A stretch of DNA of 21,050 nucleotides from JAPLJQ01 sp037143735 (lineage in GTDB: Bacteria; Desulfobacterota; Syntrophia; Syntrophales; UBA2185), in the NCBI GenBank assembly GCA_037143735.1, contig JBAWYD010000035.1, positions 1 through 21,050 on the forward strand. The letters are read 5' to 3'. The number at the start of each line of letters is the position of its first letter. Positions within the stretch are counted from its first letter, which is position 1. Position numbers and translations under genes: made by a program. Positions 7,374-14,033 of this stretch are shown piece by piece. The notes beneath the pieces are model-generated. The model did no database searches, was not told where the DNA came from, and saw only the letters and a list, made by a program, of their open reading frames with translations.

Positions 7374-7871
7374 TTAGTTCTCCGCGAGACGTTTCGCCTC
7401 TAAAAGTTCGTCCCAGTTCATGTCTTTGAATGTGTCATGGAGAGAATGGTCATCTTCGACGAGATGATATTGCAGATCGGTGAAAACCATTCGGGAAATA
7501 TCATGGACTGATTCGGGCGGCACCACGTCATCATGCCTGCCATGATAGATCATGACGGGGACATGCAATTTCTTCTTCAAATAAGGCCTGAATTCATCAA
7601 GATTGAGGGCCGGCGCCAGGAGAATCATTTTTCTGACGTTCCTTTCGTTGTTGAATGCATAGGCGGCGGCCATCAGTCCTCCGTAACTTGATCCAACGAG
7701 AAGAAGATTCTTTTTCCCGTGGAGAATGTCATTTAATTTATCCATTCGACGTTTAAAGGGACCGACAAAATCATCAATCATCATATCCGGATATTTTTCC
7801 CTGAAAAACACGCCTTTGGCGCCCTGACTTGAACTCTCAAGACCGTGGATAAACACGCTCATCCGATTCAT
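7374..7871 (-). CDS. Small alpha/beta hydrolase (YqiA-like)
   Basis: This 165-residue hydrolase has a complete apparent triad: the nucleophile Ser62 in GSSYGG, Asp114 or Asp115 in GRHDDVVPP, and His142 in EDDHSLH. The N-terminal FIHGLESSSQGAKG supplies the oxyanion region. It is short for the superfamily, similar to YqiA/YcfP-type single-domain esterases. ATG 7871 is preceded by AAGGA at five bases. It is divergent from the DUF1015 gene and 65 bases downstream of nothing it obviously cooperates with; the ferredoxin gene follows in the same direction. The substrate cannot be deduced, and a carboxylesterase or thioesterase activity is possible. Confidence 0.85.
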   Translation of the reverse strand: MNRMSVFIHGLESSSQGAKGVFFREKYPDMMIDDFVGPFKRRMDKLNDILHGKKNLLLVGSSYGGLMAAAYAFNNERNVRKMILLAPALNLDEFRPYLKKKLHVPVMIYHGRHDDVVPPESVHDISRMVFTDLQYHLVEDDHSLHDTFKDMNWDELLEAKRLAEN

Positions 7872-7984
7872 GTGGATCCTTTCCTGAAGGAATTTCTTGA
7901 TATTCTCTGGTATTTCACCATTGCTCTTTTTTCTTGCCTGACGATATGCCAGTATGTTAGAAATTTCGCAAGGAGAGATTGATT

Positions 7985-9247
7985 ATGTCGGTTGTCATTC
8001 CGTTTAAGGCGCTCAGGCCGCACAGGCAGTTTGTACAGGCGGTCGCATCATGTCCTTATGATGTGGTCAATGTGGAGGAGGCAAGGAATATTGTCAGGAA
8101 TAACCCTCTGAGTTTTTTACATGTAGAAAAATCGGAGATCGATCTATTGCCTCTTCTGGATGTTCACAATGATCATGTTTACGAGATTGCAAAATCCAAC
8201 ATGGAAAATCTGATACAAAAGGATATTGTTTTTCGAGAGAAGACACCGTGCTTCTACATCTACCGTCAGAAGATGGATGCCCACGAGCAGTATGGAATTG
8301 TCGCAAGAGTAAGCCTTGCGGAATATGAATCCGGCCGGATAAAGAAACACGAGTTTACAAGAATGGATAAAGAGCTTGACAGGATCAAGCATGTTGCGAC
8401 TGTGGACGCCCATACGGGGCTGGTGTTTCTGACATACAAAGCCCGAAGACCAATTGACGCCATTATAGAGAAAAAAATCATGGATCAGCCTGAATACGAT
8501 TTTACGGCTGATGACGGAATTACTCACACCGTCTGGGTTATCAGTGATGAAGAAAACATTGAAGCCCTGATGAGGGCGTTTGCGGAAATTGACACCCTTT
8601 ATATCGCAGATGGTCATCACAGGGCCGCTGCTGCAGCAGCGGTCGGAAAAATGAAGAAAGATCGGAATCCCGATGAGACGGGCGATGAAGCGTATCACTA
8701 CATGATGGCTGCCCTGTTTCCCCATAATCAGCTTAAGATTATGGATTATAATCGTGTCGTGAGAGATCTGCATGGATTGGATATTCCCGAATTTATCAGA
8801 AAAGTTAGTGAAAAATTCATGGTATCTGACGATTTCAAAAAAAAGTCACCCCGTCAATGCCATGAGTTCGGAATGTACTTACAGGGCAGGTGGTTCAAGT
8901 TAACTGCCAAAGATGGAACGTTTAACGGGCATGACCCCGTTGAAGTACTGGATGTATCTATTCTTCAGAATAATTTGTTAGGTCCCGTTCTGGGGATTCA
9001 AGACCCGAGAGCAGGCGATCGTATTGAATTTGTCGGCGGAATAAGGGGCATGAAAGAATTGGAAAGGCTGGTTGATTCGGGCGACTTTGTCGTCGCATTT
9101 TCTCTTTATCCTACAACACTGACGCAGCTGATGGCTGTGGCCGATGTAGGAAGGGTCATGCCACCCAAGTCCACATGGTTTGAGCCCAAACTTCGAAGCG
9201 GCGTTTTCATTCATCCTTTGACGAACGATGAGGGTAGAAAAATTTGA
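7985..9247 (+). CDS. DUF1015 family protein
   Basis: The 420-residue protein is a full-length member of DUF1015 (PF06245), whose biochemical role is not established. Recognisable family segments are the N-terminal IPFKALRPHRQF, YIADGHHRAAAAAAVG (DGHHR at 209-213) and the C-terminal VADVGRVMPPKSTWFEPKLR. The DGHHR block recalls the DGxHR motif of ParB/sulfiredoxin folds, which is a resemblance only. ATG 7985 is correct because AGGAGA ends eight bases before it; the upstream in-frame TTG at 7979 would be only two bases from that site. The trmN-like gene follows after 12 bases, so the two are likely co-transcribed. No membrane segment or signal peptide is seen. Confidence 0.92.
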   Translation: MSVVIPFKALRPHRQFVQAVASCPYDVVNVEEARNIVRNNPLSFLHVEKSEIDLLPLLDVHNDHVYEIAKSNMENLIQKDIVFREKTPCFYIYRQKMDAHEQYGIVARVSLAEYESGRIKKHEFTRMDKELDRIKHVATVDAHTGLVFLTYKARRPIDAIIEKKIMDQPEYDFTADDGITHTVWVISDEENIEALMRAFAEIDTLYIADGHHRAAAAAAVGKMKKDRNPDETGDEAYHYMMAALFPHNQLKIMDYNRVVRDLHGLDIPEFIRKVSEKFMVSDDFKKKSPRQCHEFGMYLQGRWFKLTAKDGTFNGHDPVEVLDVSILQNNLLGPVLGIQDPRAGDRIEFVGGIRGMKELERLVDSGDFVVAFSLYPTTLTQLMAVADVGRVMPPKSTWFEPKLRSGVFIHPLTNDEGRKI

Positions 9248-9259
9248 AGATGGAAAAGC

Positions 9260-10063
9260 ATGTCGAATCTTCATGATGAAAGCATGCCCCTGAAGACGGA
9301 GTTTAAAGATTTTTCTTCCATGAAACGGGAAGGAGAAACTGTCGATGATGTTTTCGGGGGACAAATCAGGATTATCCAGAAAGAGAGGGGGTACCGGTTT
9401 TCCATAGATGCGTATCTTCTGGCGCATTTTGTATGTCTGAAAAAAAATGACCGTGTTCTGGACATGGGAACGGGCAGCGGGGTGATAGCAATCATCGTGG
9501 CGCACCGCTGGCCCCATGTTAAAGTGATTGGCGTCGACGTCCAGGAGGACATGGTTGATATGGCGCAAAGGAGTGTCGATTTGAACGATCTTTGCGACAG
9601 AATAGAAATTCGTCGGGGGAATATCAGGGAAACAGAGTCTTTTTTCGATCATCAATCCTTTGATGTGGTTATTTTCAATCCCCCTTATCGAAAGCTGAAA
9701 TCCGGAAGAATGAATAGGGATTATCAGAAGTCCGTGGCGAGACATGAGATCGAAGGTTCCCTCCGCGACTTTCTGGCGGCATCAGCATTTGTTCTGAAAA
9801 CGTCGGGGCGCGTTTACATCATTTATCCCGCGTCCCGGACAGTGGAACTGATTTGCCAGATGCGGTATGCTTCTATCGAGCCCAAGCGGATGAAAATCGT
9901 CCATTCCCATGAATGTTTCCAGGGAGAATTTGTTCTTGTGGAAGGGATAAAAGAGGGGAGAGAAGAGCTGGAAATTTTACCCCCGCTTTTCATCTATATG
10001 GAAAATGGAGTTTATTCGGAAGCGATGACCCGGTTATTCAGGGAACTTTCCGAGTGCCGCTGA
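9260..10063 (+). CDS. tRNA1(Val) A37 N6-methyltransferase-like protein
   Basis: This 267-residue SAM-dependent methyltransferase belongs to the TrmN6/YfiC group. The signature N-terminus GGQIRIIQKERGYRFSIDAY is followed by the SAM-binding DMGTGSG (68-74) and the N6-adenine catalytic NPPY (140-143). The family methylates A37 of tRNA1(Val) in Escherichia coli; whether the same tRNA is used here is inferred. ATG 9260 has a weak GGAAAAG site; internal ATGs at 9284 or 9320 are possible because the first 20 residues are not conserved. Its 3' end overlaps the convergent DUF721 gene by 26 bases. Confidence 0.88.
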   Translation: MSNLHDESMPLKTEFKDFSSMKREGETVDDVFGGQIRIIQKERGYRFSIDAYLLAHFVCLKKNDRVLDMGTGSGVIAIIVAHRWPHVKVIGVDVQEDMVDMAQRSVDLNDLCDRIEIRRGNIRETESFFDHQSFDVVIFNPPYRKLKSGRMNRDYQKSVARHEIEGSLRDFLAASAFVLKTSGRVYIIYPASRTVELICQMRYASIEPKRMKIVHSHECFQGEFVLVEGIKEGREELEILPPLFIYMENGVYSEAMTRLFRELSECR

Positions 10064-10544
10064 GTCTTCTGCGAATCATGTCTCTGGTTAAGACCCTCTT
10101 CAAGATTTCCTTAAGTTCCTGATCGGTTACGGAAGAGATGCTTTGTTCAATCATTTTTTTATCGCTGTTCTTTAGAGGGAAAGATTCGGGGAAGAAAGAT
10201 TCAGGGCTCTGATTCGCACGTGGCGCCACGGGTATCTCTCCGATTGAAAAAAAGATGTTCGTGACGAATCCCCTGCCCATCTGCCCATTGATCTTGTCAA
10301 TAATTTCTTCCTTCAGGAAATGAAGTTGCTGCATCCAGACAGGGCTGGAAACCTTCACATAGAGGGAATTGTTTTTTAGTCTGTCGGGGGATGTCTGAGC
10401 CGCGATATGAGATCCTACAGCTTGCAACCAGATTTTCTGCAAATGTCGTTTTTCAGAAGTTAAAATGACATTCCTTTTTTTCAGAATCTGTTGCAGGATA
10501 TCACCGAGCTTTTGAAGATTCATCTGACGAGGTCTTTTTACCAT
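10038..10544 (-). CDS. DUF721/DciA-like protein
   Basis: This 168-residue protein has a DUF721 domain at about 5-100. Characteristic segments are LGDILQQILKKRN, IWLQAVGSHIAAQTSP and LYVKVSSPVWMQQLHFLKEEII. DciA-type members load the replicative helicase DnaB in bacteria that lack DnaC; whether this member does so is inferred. The C-terminal 60 residues look disordered and then helical. No Shine-Dalgarno sequence is evident before ATG 10544, so translation may be weak or leaderless. It is divergent from the MoaE-like gene and its 3' end overlaps the trmN-like gene by 26 bases. Confidence 0.82.
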   Translation of the reverse strand: MVKRPRQMNLQKLGDILQQILKKRNVILTSEKRHLQKIWLQAVGSHIAAQTSPDRLKNNSLYVKVSSPVWMQQLHFLKEEIIDKINGQMGRGFVTNIFFSIGEIPVAPRANQSPESFFPESFPLKNSDKKMIEQSISSVTDQELKEILKRVLTRDMIRRRLSGTRKVP

Positions 10545-10598
10545 GGTTTTTTATGTCACAGTATCATCATCAGGTCAAGTGTACGTTGGGAGGATAAC

Positions 10599-10949
10599 AT
10601 GGATATATCGGATATGATTAGAAAAATTAAGGCCCATCCGGAGTACCATAACGCCGGCATGATTCTCTGTCATAACGGTGTCGTGAGAGCTACATCGAGG
10701 GACGGAAAGCCCGTTACAGAATTGGACGTTATGGTTGACAAAAATCGTCTGGCGGAAATCATCGCAGAAATAAAAAAAAGGACGGGTATTGTTGAAGTTC
10801 TTGCCGAAGTCAGGGAAGGAAAACTGAAAATCGGGGAGGATGTGATGATGATCGTTGTGGCAGGTGATTTCCGGGAAAATGTTTTTTCTGCCCTTATGGA
10901 CGCGGTCAATACGATCAAGAAAGATGTGACGCGAAAAACAGAACAATAA
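10599..10949 (+). CDS. Short MoaE-like protein
   Basis: The 116-residue protein resembles MoaE, the large subunit of molybdopterin synthase, which inserts the two dithiolene sulfurs using MoaD thiocarboxylate. Supporting segments are GMILCHNGVVRATSRDG near the N-terminus and VREGKLKIGE (71-80) with VVVAGDFREN following. It is shorter than the usual 140-150 residues. The C-terminus carries IKKDVTRK where typical MoaE has a lysine, an aromatic-proline stretch and WKK, so the two active lysines are present but one residue closer together. GGGAGGA lies just before ATG 10599. There is no moaD, moaA or moaC nearby. The activity is therefore uncertain, although the family match is good. Confidence 0.82.
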   Translation: MDISDMIRKIKAHPEYHNAGMILCHNGVVRATSRDGKPVTELDVMVDKNRLAEIIAEIKKRTGIVEVLAEVREGKLKIGEDVMMIVVAGDFRENVFSALMDAVNTIKKDVTRKTEQ

Positions 10950-10951
10950 AT

Positions 10952-10971
10952 AAAATCGGGGGATCGATTTT
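10952..10971. terminator. Possible bidirectional terminator hairpin
   Basis: AAAATCG (10952-10958) and CGATTTT (10965-10971) form a perfect 7-bp stem around a six-base loop. It lies in the 24-base gap between the convergent MoaE-like and macrodomain genes, so it could act in both directions. The stem is AT-rich and the T-run is part of the stem, hence the modest confidence. Confidence 0.45.
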
Positions 10972-10973
10972 CC

Positions 10974-11504
10974 TTAAATCAGTTTTCTGAGCTCATCGCT
11001 GAAAATGTCGTAGGTTTTACGTCCGAACAGGACAAAACGAACGAGTTCAAGGTCGTTATGTTCGTTGAGGTAATCGATGGCCGTTTTTAAAGCAATCTGA
11101 GCGGCTTCATTCACGGGGTATCCGTAGACTCCCGTACTGATGGCCGGAAAGGCAATACTTTTCAGTCTTTTTGCGGAAGCAAGCTTGAGGCTCTCCAGAT
11201 GGGCGCTCTTCAGGAGATTGGCTTCTCCCTTAACCCCTCCCTGGTAAACGGGACCCACGGTGTGGATAACGTATTTCGCCTTTAAGCTGCCGCCGGTGGT
11301 AATCACTGCCTGGCCTGTCGGGCAACCTCCTATTTTTCGACATTCTTCCATGATAGAAGGACCGCCAGCCCGATGAATAGCCCCGTCGACACCAGCGCCC
11401 CCCGCAAGCCTGGCGTTGGCCGCATTCACGATGGCATCTGTTTCCTCGCTGGTAATATCTCCCTCAACAAGGGACAATGTAGATTTGTTAATCCTGACGT
11501 CCAT
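10974..11504 (-). CDS. Macrodomain ADP-ribose hydrolase (YmdB/MacroD type)
   Basis: The 176-residue protein is a single macrodomain. The ADP-ribose site is visible in GDITSEETDAIVNAAN (15-30), GGAGVDGAIHRAGG (with Asp40) and FPAISTGVYGYP. This pattern is of the MacroD/YmdB class, which deacetylates O-acetyl-ADP-ribose and removes mono-ADP-ribose from acidic residues. ATG 11504 has AAAGGA at a proper distance. It is transcribed from a near-consensus promoter at 11608-11636, giving a leader of about 97 nt. It diverges from the operon with pcm, a protein-repair gene; a shared damage-response theme is an inference. Confidence 0.94.
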   Translation of the reverse strand: MDVRINKSTLSLVEGDITSEETDAIVNAANARLAGGAGVDGAIHRAGGPSIMEECRKIGGCPTGQAVITTGGSLKAKYVIHTVGPVYQGGVKGEANLLKSAHLESLKLASAKRLKSIAFPAISTGVYGYPVNEAAQIALKTAIDYLNEHNDLELVRFVLFGRKTYDIFSDELRKLI

Positions 11505-11607
11505 GATCTAAATCCTTTCTGTTGCCGGAGTAATAAAGGAACCTCTGTGCCGGAAAACCACTCCCTGTTGACGTTGAACTTCACGTTGTTGTTCTTTATA
11601 TGGCATT

Positions 11608-11636
11608 AATATAGGGGAAAAGCCTTTATATGTCAA
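11608..11636 (-). promoter_or_regulatory. Strong promoter for the macrodomain gene
   Basis: On the minus strand a perfect TTGACA (11631-11636) and TATATT (11608-11613, five of six) are separated by exactly 17 bp. It is the best sigma-70 match in the window after the pgk promoter. The predicted start is near 11601. The octamer AAAAGCCT (11618-11625, plus strand) lies in the spacer and has its complement AGGCTTTT at 11678-11685, so a repressor or structure could act here. Confidence 0.75.
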
Positions 11637-11686
11637 TTACAAAGGCCTGCACGAATCTCGCAGAGATTTCAGGGGGGAGGCTTTTT
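11618..11686. other. Structured intergenic region with inverted repeats
   Basis: Several inverted repeats are nested here. AAAAGCCT (11618-11625) pairs with AGGCTTTT (11678-11685). GCCTTT (11622-11627) pairs alternatively with AAAGGC (11641-11646). AATCTC (11654-11659) pairs with GAGATT (11663-11668) across a three-base loop. A GGGGGG run and T-run follow at 11672-11686. On the plus strand the layout resembles a terminator or attenuator; on the minus strand it covers the macrodomain promoter. It matches no riboswitch that I recognise. Confidence 0.4.
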
Positions 11687-11689
11687 ATA

Positions 11690-11718
11690 TTGAAAATTAA
11701 GCTGTTAAGTGATAAAAG
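11690..11718 (+). promoter_or_regulatory. Promoter candidate for the coiled-coil-pcm-nlpD operon
   Basis: TTGAAA (11690-11695) and TAAAAG (11713-11718) are separated by 17 bp, matching consensus at four and four positions. Initiation near 11725 would leave a leader of about 30 bases before ATG 11755. It begins just after the structured element ending at 11686, so that element would lie upstream and not within the transcript. Confidence 0.45.
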
Positions 11719-11754
11719 GGAGATTAAATAAGCAAAAAGTGCGGGCTGTTTATT

Positions 11755-12156
11755 ATGATCAAGACGGGCAGAGAAAAATCTTCCGAAGACATCCTGAAGG
11801 AAGAATTCCTGCAGGAGAGGGCAGCGGTTCTCGGGCGGGCCGGTGAGAAGGTTTCCGCTGCCATTGAAAAACTCCGCGGGATTGAAGAGATTATTGAAAA
11901 ACGGTTAAGCCATCTCGATCAAATTGTCGAAAAATGCCGCGCGCAGTATGGTGATGGTGAACTTGTTTTTTTGAGGCGACAAATATTAAAAGAAATCAAT
12001 GTAGAAATCGGAAAATTCAATCGAGCGAGAGAACATGCCAAAGTGAGATACTATTATCTGGTCGTTACCAGGGAGGCAATGGGAATGAATCGACACCACT
12101 GGATTGAAGATGTGTACAGAATCCCTCCCAGAAAGAAACAACTTCGGGACGATTAA
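11755..12156 (+). CDS. Small charged coiled-coil protein of unknown function
   Basis: I do not recognise this 133-residue protein. Residues 10-75 are rich in Glu, Lys, Arg and Leu with heptad-like spacing (EKVSAAIEKLRGIEEIIEKR, LSHLDQIVEKC), so a helical hairpin or coiled coil is likely. The second half has basic and aromatic segments (HAKVRYYYLVVTREAMG, HHWIEDVYRIPPRKK). It has no signal peptide or membrane segment. Its stop codon overlaps the pcm start by one base (TAATG), indicating translational coupling and possibly a related role. The ATG at 11755 has no clear Shine-Dalgarno sequence; the purine-rich AGGGAG at 11719-11724 is too far away. Confidence 0.8.
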   Translation: MIKTGREKSSEDILKEEFLQERAAVLGRAGEKVSAAIEKLRGIEEIIEKRLSHLDQIVEKCRAQYGDGELVFLRRQILKEINVEIGKFNRAREHAKVRYYYLVVTREAMGMNRHHWIEDVYRIPPRKKQLRDD

Positions 12157-12809
12157 TGGATAGATATGTAAAACAGAGATTGAGAATGGTGGATTCCCAG
12201 ATCAGATCAAGAGGCATCCGGGATCCGAGATTATTGAAGGCCATGGAAACAATGCCCCGACACATTTTCGTGGACGAAGCATTGAGGGATCAGGCATACA
12301 ATGATAATCCTCTTCCCATTGACGAAAGACAGACCATATCCCAACCGTATATAGTGGCGCTTATGACGGAGGCGCTGGGGCTTGGAGGAAACGAAAAAGT
12401 CCTTGAACTCGGCACGGGTTCCGGATATCAAACTGCCATATTGGCGGAGCTGGCCGAGAGAGTATTCTCCATTGAACGTATCGCATCTCTCGCCAGTGGA
12501 GCGAGAAAACTTCTTGATTCTCTGAATTACTTTAATGTTGCAATCCGTGTTGGGGACGGGTCATATGGATGGAAGGAAGAATCTCCATTTGATGCCATCA
12601 TTGTTACAGCAGGCGCACCGAACATTCCCAAAACACTGGTCGGGCAACTTGCTGTCGGCGGAAAATTGGTTATACCCGTTGGCGGTCGTCATTCTCAGGT
12701 TCTGATGAAGGTGACCCGCCTGTCCGAAGATGTAAATGATCTGAAGAAAGAGGACCTGGGCGGATGCCGTTTTGTTGATCTTATTGGAGATCACGGATGG
12801 GAATATTGA
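12156..12809 (+). CDS. pcm: Protein-L-isoaspartate O-methyltransferase
   Basis: Pcm repairs isoaspartyl residues in damaged proteins using S-adenosylmethionine. The 217-residue length is typical. Motifs visible are DNPLPIDERQTISQPYIVA (49-67), which holds the catalytic threonine/serine-rich loop, and the SAM site ELGTGSGYQTAILAEL (84-99). IVTAGAPNIPKTLV and GGKLVIPVG, both family blocks, follow. It starts at ATG 12156 by one-base overlap with the preceding gene. The NlpD-like gene follows ten bases after its stop. The pcm-nlpD order is shared with Escherichia coli, where surE precedes and rpoS follows; neither of those is present here. Confidence 0.95.
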   Translation: MDRYVKQRLRMVDSQIRSRGIRDPRLLKAMETMPRHIFVDEALRDQAYNDNPLPIDERQTISQPYIVALMTEALGLGGNEKVLELGTGSGYQTAILAELAERVFSIERIASLASGARKLLDSLNYFNVAIRVGDGSYGWKEESPFDAIIVTAGAPNIPKTLVGQLAVGGKLVIPVGGRHSQVLMKVTRLSEDVNDLKKEDLGGCRFVDLIGDHGWEY

Positions 12810-12819
12810 GACAACATCC

Positions 12820-13845
12820 ATGAGGTGTTCTGAATTTAATGTGCCCCGGCGCCTGAAATTTGCACTGCTGCTTCTTGTCAGTCTGTTTTTATATTCCTGC
12901 ACGGCGTATCATGTCAAAACCGTACAACCCAGAGGGGTTTATCACCGTATAAAAAGTGGCGATACTCTCTGGAATGTGGCCAGAGCTTACGGGGTCAATA
13001 TTCAGGACCTTGCAGAAGTCAACAATATCACGGATCCGAATCTTATAGAGGTGGGCAGTGTTATCTTTATCCCGGATGCAAATCAGGTCGTTGAAGATGT
13101 CATGACGCAAGCGGCTTCGGCTGAAACAACCGTAGAAAATGTTCAAATAGAAAAGAACATTCCTCCTGCGGAAGCACCGAAAAAAGAGGGAAAAAAGGCT
13201 GGGAGAATACCGTTAAAATCAAAATCGGAGAGATCATCTTTGAAGGATTCACCTCCGGATCGAATGAGATTGTCTTCAAGGACTCCCGTATCGGAAGATG
13301 CGAGCGTACCTGCTGATGTAAAAAGTAAATCGCACCAGTTTACCAAGACGAAAGACAAGGAGGACGTATCCAGATTGAACGGCAAAATATCGATAAAGCC
13401 GGGTCCGGAACAGAAATCTGAAAGGATTAAACCAAAAGACAATGGCGGAGAGTCAGAAAAAATAAAATTTGATAGAGATCGCTTTATCTGGCCCGTGAAG
13501 GGAAAAGTCCGTTCAAAGTTCGGTATCCAGCCGAACGGAATGTATTATAACGGCATCAGAATATCTGCCAGAGAAGGAACGACTGTTCTTGCATCGGCTG
13601 GCGGCACGATTATTTTTTCCGCCCCTTTAAAAGATTTTGGAGAAACGATTATTATAAAACATGAAGACAATTATGCGACTGTTTATACGCACCTTAACAA
13701 CAGGATGGTTAAGGTGGATGACCGGGTTAAACGGGGAAGCCGGATTGCCTTTCCCGGGCAGGTCGAAAGAGGGAGTGAAGCATACATAAACTTCGAGATC
13801 CGGCATAAAAATAAATCCCGTAACCCACTCTTTTTCCTTCCGTAA
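12820..13845 (+). CDS. NlpD-like lipoprotein, LysM plus degenerate M23 domain
   Basis: This 341-residue protein has a lipoprotein signal peptide (1-26) with lipobox LYSC and acylated Cys27. A LysM peptidoglycan-binding domain lies at about 41-86 (YHRIKSGDTLWNVAR). A long Lys/Ser/Pro-rich linker follows, then an M23/LytM domain at about 223-341. The zinc ligands are missing: the HxxxD motif reads Y243 and R247, and the HxH pair reads Y322 and N324. It is therefore not a peptidase but likely an amidase activator, as known for NlpD and EnvC in cell separation. The start at ATG 12820 is chosen because it puts the signal peptide at the N-terminus; an upstream start at 12772 would overlap pcm. The ribosome site is weak. 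Confidence 0.9.
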   Translation: MRCSEFNVPRRLKFALLLLVSLFLYSCTAYHVKTVQPRGVYHRIKSGDTLWNVARAYGVNIQDLAEVNNITDPNLIEVGSVIFIPDANQVVEDVMTQAASAETTVENVQIEKNIPPAEAPKKEGKKAGRIPLKSKSERSSLKDSPPDRMRLSSRTPVSEDASVPADVKSKSHQFTKTKDKEDVSRLNGKISIKPGPEQKSERIKPKDNGGESEKIKFDRDRFIWPVKGKVRSKFGIQPNGMYYNGIRISAREGTTVLASAGGTIIFSAPLKDFGETIIIKHEDNYATVYTHLNNRMVKVDDRVKRGSRIAFPGQVERGSEAYINFEIRHKNKSRNPLFFLP

Positions 13846-13857
13846 CGGGCGGTTCCA

Positions 13858-13908
13858 CAGGTGACAAAGGTTCGGTCTCTTCGAGTGTCATACATCGATT
13901 GTCACCTG
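13858..13908. repeat. Perfect 10-bp inverted repeat after the nlpD-like gene
   Basis: CAGGTGACAA (13858-13867) is followed 31 bases later by its exact complement TTGTCACCTG (13899-13908). It begins 12 bases after the nlpD-like stop. No T-run follows, so it is not a simple Rho-independent terminator. It could fold in the mRNA 3' end as a stabilising stem or be a protein-binding site. It fits no family that I know. Confidence 0.6.
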
Positions 13909-13948
13909 TTGCGTATCAGCGTGAAGTAAATTCGGCCTGTCTGTGATG

Positions 13949-13979
13949 GCGCCTTCCAGCATGGGACGGCGCTTGTTTT
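13949..13979 (+). terminator. Rho-independent terminator after the pcm-nlpD operon
   Basis: GCGCC (13949-13953) pairs with GGCGC (13968-13972), extended inward by TCC/GGA past a single mismatch, with a six-base loop. The T-rich run TTGTTTT follows. It lies between the nlpD-like stop and the radical-SAM start at 14034, and would separate the two transcripts. Confidence 0.65.
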
Positions 13980-14033
13980 AAGTGACGTATGTGATTTCGA
14001 TTAATGGGTAACCTTTTTGTGAGGCGTTGAAAG

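Noticed and set aside
7872..7984. Promoter for the DUF1015 gene (TTGCCT at 7934, TAGAAA at 7958)
   Set aside because: The hexamers match, but the start would fall on the ribosome site itself, so the call is not reliable.
10491..10598. N-terminal extension of the MoaE-like protein
   Set aside because: It overlaps the divergent DUF721 gene, and GGGAGGA before ATG 10599 marks the true start.
12772..12819. Earlier start of the NlpD-like protein inside pcm
   Set aside because: It would bury the lipoprotein signal peptide behind 16 extra residues with acidic charges, which does not fit export.
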